From the NCBI GenBank assembly GCA_014058105.1, contig JACGCM010000440.1, positions 1,178,001-1,242,000 on the forward strand: 64,000 nt of DNA, in the 5' to 3' direction. The notes beneath the pieces are model-generated. The model worked only from the letters and a program-made list of their open reading frames with translations, was not told where the DNA came from and ran no database searches. This document shows, piece after piece, positions 55,796 to 64,000 of this stretch (position 1 is the stretch's first letter; every line of letters begins with the position of its first letter). The position numbers and the translations under genes are program-made. The DNA is from Kingdonia uniflora. Lineage: Eukaryota; Streptophyta; Magnoliopsida; Ranunculales; Circaeasteraceae.

Positions 55796-58700
55796 CGAGC
55801 TGTCACTTGAGCTATCAGGTCACACAACACTACCTAAATATTCCCCTCGAAGTCGCAGACACATGAACTCTGGCATCCTCCCACTCACAATTTGCTTTCC
55901 TTCTTTAACCTTACTTTTTGTAAGAACACTAATATTTTCCATCATGGAATCCAGATACTTAGATCGTATTAACCGCATCTCACATTGCACACCACTAGTA
56001 ACCAAACTGTCATATACAGTTTTACTTTCCGCTTTTAGTCTCTTAAACTCAAATACGAAGAAGGAGAGCACTGCCATCATTTCTCTCTTATGCGCATTAC
56101 TTGCCTCACATTTCAACTTATTAGGAAGAACAAGCTCAACAAGTTTTTCTTTAGCCTCCTTCAGCATAGCTTTTAAACTTTTGCAACGTTCTTCCAACGC
56201 TCAATTTTTACTCAATGTCGCATCATTACGACCTTCCATTATCGACATAAACTCAACCATATTTGCCACCAAGCCTGCTGATTCTTCTATACGAGCTTGA
56301 TTACATTTCCTCTCTAACACTTCTTCCTCAAGACTTATTTCAGCCTTGAAAAGATCTGCCTCTAATTTGGTCTTCGCATCACGCAGTTTCCCATTTTCTG
56401 ATTTATACTCCAAAACGTCTAACCTCAACGTTTGAACATTATATTATAAAGCAAAGATCGTGATTCAATCCTTATTTGTCATTTCATTTTGTTCACTATG
56501 GGCCTCTTCTATATCTTTTAACATCATGTTTGTAACATATCACAATACTTCAAATTTGCGAGCATAATTATTTACCTCTTCGATAGCTGCTTATGTACCA
56601 ACTCTCTTCACTTCGAGCATGTTTATATGAAATTACAAGTCTTTCCCATTATTTTTTTCCTTCTCTAACACCACCAACAGCTCAGTAATTTGAGTTTGCG
56701 CAGATGTCAACTCCGCCCCTTGTTGGTTGATTGGTATCGAAGTACCCAAAATGTTCACATCCTTTTTCCTTATAACTCCTTTTAATCCTTCCATCTTTCT
56801 CAGTTCAATGGCTAGCTATGCCTCTTTATCTTCCAGTTGTTCGGTGAAACGAGCAACTGCGCTTCGTTCCTCTGCTATTATCACCTCCATCTTCTCTTTT
56901 AAATTAGTAACATTTTTTATTATTTCATGTTGGAGATTCAAATCAGCATTCAGTTTTTTGTTTGAAGTATGTAACTCTTCACAATGCTTTTGAACCTTTG
57001 CCAGTTCACCCTATAGCAATAGTTAACATTCACATAACTACTAATTTACATATTCAAACAGATTACATATTACAGTAAACAAAAATTTATTCAAGAACAT
57101 AATATTTGAGTAATATCGATACATTGATCTATCTATATGGTTGTCATAGAGAACAAATTTCATTCGACATCAAAAATAGTTTACAAAAATCTAATGCACA
57201 TACAAGTTCGATAAGTAACCGAACTAATCTACTTTCGTTTTTTTTAGCTGCAAGAGGGTTGCCCTTTGTTTCTCGCACTCTTTGAGTTTTCTACTCGAGC
57301 ATCTATAGGAGCCACAAAGGTTACCACCTCTTGTTGGCGTTGCTTTTATCGTGACCGTGGTACTAGACGATCGACCTCCTCATCGTCCTCTTATGAGATA
57401 TTTTCGTTTGGCCTAGGAATGGGTTTTTCAACAACCTTTTCTTCTTCATCTTTTGTAAACCACATATTTTCCGCTTTTGCGTTCTCCACATCAAAATCCT
57501 TCCCATAATCAGCTATAAACTTTATAAATTCATTCTCTACCCCCGCCAGCTCCCCTTCATAAAAATCAATAATACTTTCTATATGACGCTCGTGCTCCGT
57601 TCGAGCTGTAGTTTTTGCTCGTGACGGATACTTATGCTCCTTCAACTGCATATGCACCCTGTGCAGATGCTTACACATTTTCTTTTGCAATACACCTAAA
57701 GCTCTCTCATCACCTTCTACTTTCTTTCGAACAATTACTTCTTTTGACAATTGCGTCGCTAAAGACATTTTTTGCTCCATATGCTGCATCAACGCATCTT
57801 GTAATTCTTTTATCTCACCCTCTAACTTTTGTTGTACCTCTGTTTGCTCTTTTCTTATCCTGAAAAACACAATCCTCATTGCCTTCCGGTCCTACATAAA
57901 GCTAAAAGCATCATGTAAAGGTCATATATCACCCCATATAATAGAAATACCAGCTCGAGCTGAACATTTTTTTGCCTCTAAAATATAACGATTACGTACT
58001 TCTTGAGCTAGAAACATAACTCGAGCTGGGTCTGGTACTATACCCTTTTCTTTTAAAAGCTCTATATAAGATTTTTTTAAACCCCATTCACTATCTACTT
58101 CGATCTCAAAATATAATGCCAGAGCTATCAACAAACTTTGACACCTAGCCTTATCGCTCAGGTCATTGAAACATGTCAACTCTTTCGGTTTTTGAACTAA
58201 CAACCCCCTTTCTACTTCCTTTCTTAACACTTCATCCCTTTCTATTTTTATCTTAACATATCTACACTGGAGGTCATATAATTCTTTGAAGTTTTTCTCC
58301 GAGTTAGATTTAAACTGCCTTTTCTCATACTAAGTTTTATTTAATACTTGTTGTACACGAGTTACCGAATCCCTCACACTACCCAATGATCTCTCCAGGT
58401 CATAAATAGTTTATCTCAATCGATCTGCCTTCTACACAGATTATAAATATCTTGTTATCATACAAAGATTCAAGGAGAGCATATTATAAAGCATCTATCA
58501 AACTTAATAGTTTTACGACCATACATAGTACAATCCCATCTAAGTCAAATGAACAGAATAGTTCGACATAGAATACCATAGAGTGATTAAAGATTATTGC
58601 TAATTTCTACCTCAGATGGAGGATCCAATGTCTTATCAGTAGCTAGAACTGGTTTAGTGGGTAAATTAGGTATATTGGTTGGACCAACAACATCAACCAC

Positions 58701-60597
58701 TACTTTGTCCTTTATATCTAAAGGTAAGACTATCTCATTGTATCTGCTAGTTCAGCCCAACTCTACATTAGAAATAGTCAACCCAAAGCTATAAAAAGAT
58801 TGGAAAAAGCAATCTCTTTCTACCCACATTGCATCACATGCTCATGACATAACATCATCATGCTCAAACAACTCTGTATACCGATCTTCAACAGCCTTTG
58901 CATCTTCTACCCCTTTATCTTTTTCTCTCTCTTGAGCTTATTTCGAGCCCCTTCATCCAAGCTGTTTAGGCATCCAACCTAAGAGTAAGATATTCGAACG
59001 CTTGGCTCCTCTTATCAATGAACTTAGTCGCCCCCTTCATTAGCATCGACAGCTATCAATACAAAAACACAAGTTCAAAAGAACAAATCATATTACAAAT
59101 ACAACACATCAAAGATTTCAATACATACCGCAAAAGTATGTTCTTGATACACCTCATCGAGCTGCTGCAGATTAGTCCCCGCCATCGTGCAGTATTGCTA
59201 CTTTAGCTCTCTCATCATGGCCGCAACCTTGACATTCATATAAGCACTACCCTCATCATTGTGTCACTTTCTTTTCAGCGAACTATTTTCTGCCTCCGAT
59301 GGAGTAACTTCACTCACCTCCTGCCACTCCATCATATCTCTAATAGTAGGTTTAACGATCTCTTTGTCTTGGATCACCACCTCAGTAGCAGGCATAGTTT
59401 CATGAGCTGGTTTTCTCGACCTCTGAGTCGTCCGTTTTGTATTCATATTTTCTGGCATAGGCGGAGGAAGACTAGTGACATCATAAATAGATAAACGGGC
59501 CTTCTTCTTAGCCATAGCTCGATTCTCGTGAGTTCGCTAAACTTTGGGCACTATGGAATCTACCCTCTTATCCCTTCGAATTCCTAAGTTACCAAGTATT
59601 TACTTTGACTCGACCTGTTCATGAGCTATGCAATCGAACAAGCTGGTATTATCAGGTACCGATGTAGGATTGGGACCTGATAAACAAGGAACAAGACAAT
59701 GTTTAGCAGCTCGAAGACATGCTGATGGTTGGTCGAAGTTGAAAAATGTTTCTTACTCGGATTATAATATTTATGGTTCAGGACGAGCGTCGGTTCATCT
59801 AAGACCTACATACATATACCCCCTACCCATACAAGATGGTCATTCCATAATCTACTCACAGATTCAAAGTTAATTTTTTTTGCCTAGACGAAACGCTATA
59901 CAGGTAACCACTATTACGACCTTTGACGAACTTCCATTTATAAAATTTTAGGACGTTATCAGCTTTGAACTGCTTGGCAGTCCCTTCTCTTTTTTATTTA
60001 TCATTCAGTGCCTCGCATACCCTCATCCTCTCATATATATTCCCATTCAGTTGGACAGGGTAACACTGCAATGCATTCATAACCCCTTTCTGAAAGAAGG
60101 TCTAAAGAATTCTAAGGCCATAAATGACTTGATTCAGATAATACAAAAACCTATCATTCGGGCCTGCCAACCTAACACCATTATAGTACGATATTTTAAC
60201 ATCCTCAATAATCCCTTTATCAATTTCCACTTATCCAAATAGGGGACTTGGATAGTATACCACCTCTTCCCCTTTTCCTGGGATATATGCCTTAAACCAG
60301 CGATCTTGATCAGTCATATAATTTCTCCATTCTCCTGGTAATTTCTTTTTATGTTTTAGAAATTCCTTTCCTATATCTACTCTATCAGGATATATAAAAA
60401 ATAATTTATCTTTCTCTTTTGTATCATCTTTCTCTATAAATTTCTCTACTTTACTGGATTCCCCAACCTCTACAACTATAGTAACGTCCATCTTATCTAC
60501 AGTCTCTTCCATTACATTACAATCGTCCTCCCTCCCCGACGATAATGTTTCCTCTAAACTTGATGCTACTACAAATTTACTCATGGGATTTATAGGA
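55796..60597 (-). pseudogene. Element B large antisense gene, homologous to that of element A
   Basis: On minus the coding part starts MSKFVVASSLEETLSSGRED (60584). The head reads FFIYPDRVDIGKEFLKHKKK, then DVKISYYNGVR, FLYYLNQVIYGLRI, KGVMNALQCYPVQLNGN and ERMRVCEAL, each matching element A. ALYFEIEVDSEWGLKKSYIE with ARVMFLAQEVRNRYILEAKK (57922-58230), RTEHERHIESIIDFYEGELA (57391-57879) and a coiled-coil end (55820-56428) also align with A. The length of about 4.8 kb and the order match. Stops and frameshifts are scattered. Function unknown; it could act in trans on element regulation (inference). Confidence 0.75.
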
Positions 60598-60952
60598 CTT
60601 ACAGATACACAAAATATTTTATCATTATCTCTACGTTACATGCTACACCTTACACGCCGTAAAAACAACCCCACCCATGTTTCTGCCAAGTTAACACGTT
60701 TATTTTCCAATTTCCCAAAACAATAGACAATCATTTCAATTTTCCATCTTCTTCTCCAAAAAAACATTTTCTCTCTCTACAGTCTGTTCATATACCCAAA
60801 GCTTGTATACTACAAAACATTGTAGGTAATTACTCAAAATCTTAAAACCCTACATTCTCAACTTTGTTCTCCCTAAATTAAAATCGATAAGCATATAAAA
60901 TCATATACAAATTACAGCATATAGAAACAAAGCAAAAGTATCTATCACTAAC

Positions 60953-61176
60953 CTGTACTCGACGAACCGCAATCTTTTGTATTCTCCGAATGTTTCACAG
61001 AGATTGACCGCTCCAATTGTTCATCCAATAATTTTTTCTCAATAGATGTAGCCTTCCCTATCAAATCACACTCAAAACTCAAGCGTCTCTTCTCTACGGA
61101 GATATGGGTTACACCACTTTTTTCTCTTTCTATAACTGTAGACAATTTATGAGGGAGAGAGATACGTATTTTTATA
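60953..61176 (-). promoter_or_regulatory. Element B antisense promoter and 5'UTR exon
   Basis: TATAAAAATA (61176-61167 on minus) is followed by CTCTCTCCCTC and a leader ending CGAGTACAG at 60953, then the donor GTTAGTGATAG. The proposed intron 60952-60598 ends TCTGTAAG, 13 bases before the ATG at 60584. The layout repeats that of element A. Confidence 0.65.
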
Positions 61177-62931
61177 CTCTCCCTCGGTTTACAAAATGAC
61201 AGCTCCTTCAGACACGTGTCAGTCACCCTTACTATCTCTACAGGAGTGTCTTTTTGTCTCGCAACATCATCATCACTTATGTGATAACGTCTACTGTCAT
61301 CTCTATTGTTTGCCATTAAAAAATTCTGCCCTTCTTTCCCAAAGCAGTATACATGACCAATCACCTTACATTTATACTATACCAAGATCGTATGACATTC
61401 CTAAAATAACTCAATTTTTAAATTCAAAACTATTTATGCAATTGTTAAAATCAAATAGCTGTCATCCACAATATCATCCACTTTATTCTTATTTATTTCA
61501 ATTTGCATCATCAACATGCCTCGTTCTACATTTAACAGAGTACTAAAACAGAATACTAAAAATTGATTACTTATTCATTTTTGAGCTCTTACAGTTTAAA
61601 ATTATAGTCAGATATAGTTATATTTAAAACACCTTAGATGATTCACCACACCACATGGTATTATCTCCCCTCCTACTGCTCTCTCATCTTCTTCAGCGAG
61701 CTTGTCCTGTGCGATCTCACGAATAACTTCTTCTCATAAAGTTACATTTAACAGCAACTCACGAAATACATCTCACCAAAAAAATCGATCAACCTCTACA
61801 CGCCTACCTTCATCATCTAAACCATCTAATTTCAATGACCACCTGAAAAGCACAACATCATAAGGCAAATGACGAATGTATCATTCACGAAGTTCAGCGA
61901 CCTTGATAAAGAACCTACCTTCTACTGTATGATGCACTCGTTGAGAGCGCGTTCTAACCATGGTTGCTCACTCTACCTCAACAATAAAATTATCTCTGGC
62001 AGAAGATACAAGTCATAACAACCAAGGTTCACTACTTTATATAGCCAAAGAAAAGATCTTTGAAAATCTAACTAGCCCCATAGATTTTGTTGAAAGATAT
62101 ATTATGCCAATTTTTGGAAACAAAAATATCAGTAGAAGCCAGAAAATATTGTGACAGGTCAAACTTTCCATGCTATAAAATATCTTCTCAGATTTTATGT
62201 GTACATATATAGAGTTTGCAACATACAAATCAGGCATGTCTAGCGGTAACACCTACAGGAAGATTTCAGTTACTTCCGTACGACCAGACATTTTCCAGTC
62301 AGTTCAAATCAGTAGCTCCCAGACATATACATACCCTTATAACCACCCAATCATCTTAACCAATTGTTAACTTACTCTCATCAAACGACTTCTTTACATT
62401 TTTGAACTTCTTTATTTTTTCAAACCTCGACTTCTACTACGCATTCCAGATATACATACTGAGATCCATACAGTTCGATTTGTCTAGCAATACTTCATGA
62501 TAAACTAACGTTCCTTATACCTACATATTTAAAATTTTCTATTTTGGAATAGGAAGCTATATCTACAAATTGAGAAGTTCAAAATACAGCATCAAAATGA
62601 TAGAACGAAGATATTTTATTAGTTCAAACATTTCTTACAAACTACTTTATAGATAAAAGATGTTACAGATAGCTCACTGATTACTTAACAAACTATATCA
62701 AATTACAGCCACCGTGGAAGAAGATGCAAAATTGAAATAACTTCCAAACTCTGATCCCCTGCTAGAATGGGTCAGGAAATAGTGGAACTGAAAATCACCG
62801 AAGAATTACGGCACTAGCAGAAGGATCTTCTTCAGGGCCAATATCTATGGTCCCTAGAAGAAAAATGTCCTTCACCACCATCTCTTCCACCATAACCCCC
62901 ACCCCTCGGTGATAGAGAAAGAAGAAGGGGC
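61177..62931. other. Element B, stretch upstream of the large antisense gene
   Basis: AT-rich, no coherent ORF longer than shadows. Equivalent to 34013-35094 in element A. Nothing else recognised. Confidence 0.5.
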
Positions 62932-63114
62932 CTATTTCTTAGACATGACCCACTCACCAATAGGGTACCGATAAGACTCTCTCAGACGAACGCCTACTGC
63001 TTTATCTTCAGTTGTAATAGCTTCCTCCACCAGGAGTCACAACCCATTTCAAAGCTCTGCCTCCGATGTCAACCAACACCACTCGCCCACAATGTTCTCG
63101 TATTATTAGCTGAG
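62932..63114 (-). pseudogene. Small antisense ORF remnant of element B
   Basis: On minus VEEAITTEDKAVGVRLRESY then PIGEWVMSKK-stop aligns with AEDAVATEDEKVGKLSKKYC and AKDWVL of element A. Upstream, HRRQSFEM in another frame resembles HRRACLRM of A. Frame changes prevent a continuous reading. Confidence 0.45.
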
Positions 63115-63124
63115 AGAGGGCCAT
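63111..63124 (+). other. Element B polypurine tract
   Basis: TGAGAGAGGGCCAT directly precedes the 3' LTR (TGTAGTGG at 63125). Confidence 0.75.
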
Positions 63125-63690
63125 TGTAGTGGCTTATTCTGCATCTCAGACTCATACTTCATCTTCGACCATCATACGGACACTCGACCTTATCAATATA
63201 GCACGTCACGCTATTGAAGACATATTATAGTTACAAAATAGTAATTACTTTTGACCTCTACATCAACAGTTCAAGTTAAACAAATGCACCATTATCAATG
63301 AAGCCATTAAAAAATAGTAAAGATTAGAATGTTACATAATCAAATCAAAGATTATCAAATACATATTGTAATGTCCACCATTAAGGATAATAATGGTCGT
63401 CAAACGGTCATATTATAAAACCTATAAATAGGACCAGAGAATCTGAGATGGAGGACGGAGGAATGCTCACTCAAACTATATACTAAAATATTTAGAACAT
63501 CTCTTGTAATATCTAGCAGCTATTAATAAACTTTTCTCTTTCTAAATCCTCAGGAGAGTTCGTGGTTTTTAACCTATTTAAAGGTTTTCCACGCTAAACT
63601 TTGCGCTAGTATTCTTTCATTATTCATTTAGATGCTATAAATATCATTGGTGTAAAGGCTAAGTTTGAAATATGAAATTAGGCTATTACA
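63125..63690 (+). repeat. Element B 3' LTR
   Basis: 566 bp, TGTAGTGG to GGCTATTACA, followed by the GTTGT duplication. It is free of the LTR-C insertion and so preserves the empty site AATATCATTGG. Confidence 0.92.
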
Positions 63691-63723
63691 GTTGTGATGT
63701 GTTAAGTGATGTTCTTCTTTTAG

Positions 63724-63744
63724 AGCCCTCAGAATGGCAATAAG
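63724..63744 (+). other. Possible second exon of the host gene
   Basis: After element B, the host sequence GTTGTGATGTGTTAAGTG runs into CTTCTTTTAG, a good acceptor, then AGCCCTCAGAATGGCAATAAG and GTTTAG, a possible donor. It contains an ATG at 63734 opening MAIR. The gene cannot be named from this. The rest to 64000 shows no clear exon. Confidence 0.25.
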
Positions 63745-64000
63745 GTTTAGATGTAAAAATCATCTACATTTGCTGATTACATGGGGGTTGCCCGACAGTA
63801 TGGTATTAGGTATATAGTCTTATAGCCATCCTGATTATCGTTTAATGCATTTATCGACAATTCTCATACTTTTGTTACATTATTCACAAAGTTAAGCTAT
63901 GCTTTTTCTTATCTATACACTTTCCATGTGAAAGCAATGTAAAAGAAATTACCTCAAACAACCTTAATTAGAAAGAAGTACTAGCGGGTTGGGTTACCAT

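Larger units (their letters stand above)
47692..63690 (+). mobile_element. Element B: Tat-lineage Ty3 retrotransposon with an antisense gene
   Basis: LTRs are 47692-48216 plus 49344-49388 (split by a solo LTR) and 63125-63690. The 5-bp duplication GTTGT flanks it (47687-47691, 63691-63695). On plus the order is primer site, gag, protease, RT, RNase H twice, integrase, a 44-bp tandem array, then 5 kb with an antisense gene on minus. Without the solo LTR it is about 14.9 kb. Its LTRs are visibly more diverged than those of element A, so it is older. Confidence 0.92.

Noticed and set aside
60948..61364. 138-codon ORF on minus upstream of the large antisense gene of element B
   Set aside because: It spans the proposed TATA box and leader exon, has no counterpart in element A and no recognisable domain. 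Treated as a chance frame over the promoter and 5'UTR.

Overview
The window is nuclear DNA of a flowering plant, most likely a dicot. It is AT-rich, has spliced genes with plant-type splice sites, and is dominated by plant Ty3 retrotransposons (Athila and Tat lineages), hAT, Mutator-like and PIF/Harbinger DNA transposons. I cannot name the species. Nothing bacterial, no CRISPR array, no rRNA and no tRNA gene was seen.

Region 1, 1-14746 (minus strand): one host gene, TRM13, a tRNA 2'-O-methyltransferase, in nine exons whose splice phases all join. Its eighth intron (215-9641) has grown to 9.4 kb by a four-level transposon nest: hAT (986-9441), then a Mutator-like element (1429-9095), then a Ty3 element (3950-8290), then a second hAT (5419-6386). 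Intron 4 holds a 1.5-kb non-autonomous Mutator-like element containing a Tourist-like MITE.

Region 2, 14747-16034: a probable divergent promoter region, then the probable 5' untranslated exon and first intron of a plus-strand host gene. That intron was about 0.3 kb and now runs about 48 kb, to an acceptor at 63723, because of nested retrotransposons.

Region 3, 16035-32552: a degenerate Athila-type element on the minus strand whose two ends carry unrelated LTR-like sequences. Its right LTR is interrupted by a 6.5-kb PIF/Harbinger transposon (25886-32350). This transposon carries a DDE transposase, a Myb-like second ORF and a four-exon plant mobile domain (PMD) gene between its inverted repeats. 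A 2.1-kb block at 15589-17679 recurs at 32553-49338.

Region 4, 32608-47303 (element A, minus) and 47692-63690 (element B, plus): two large Tat-lineage Ty3 retrotransposons in opposite orientation, each with matching LTRs and a 5-bp target duplication. Each carries gag, protease, RT, two RNase H domains and integrase, then a tandem array, then a long multi-exon gene on the opposite strand to pol with its own TATA box and 5'UTR intron. This conserved antisense gene, plus a second small antisense ORF, is the most interesting system in the window.

Every transposon gene is damaged by stops, frameshifts or lost catalytic residues. Only TRM13 looks intact, and its stop codon lies beyond the left edge.
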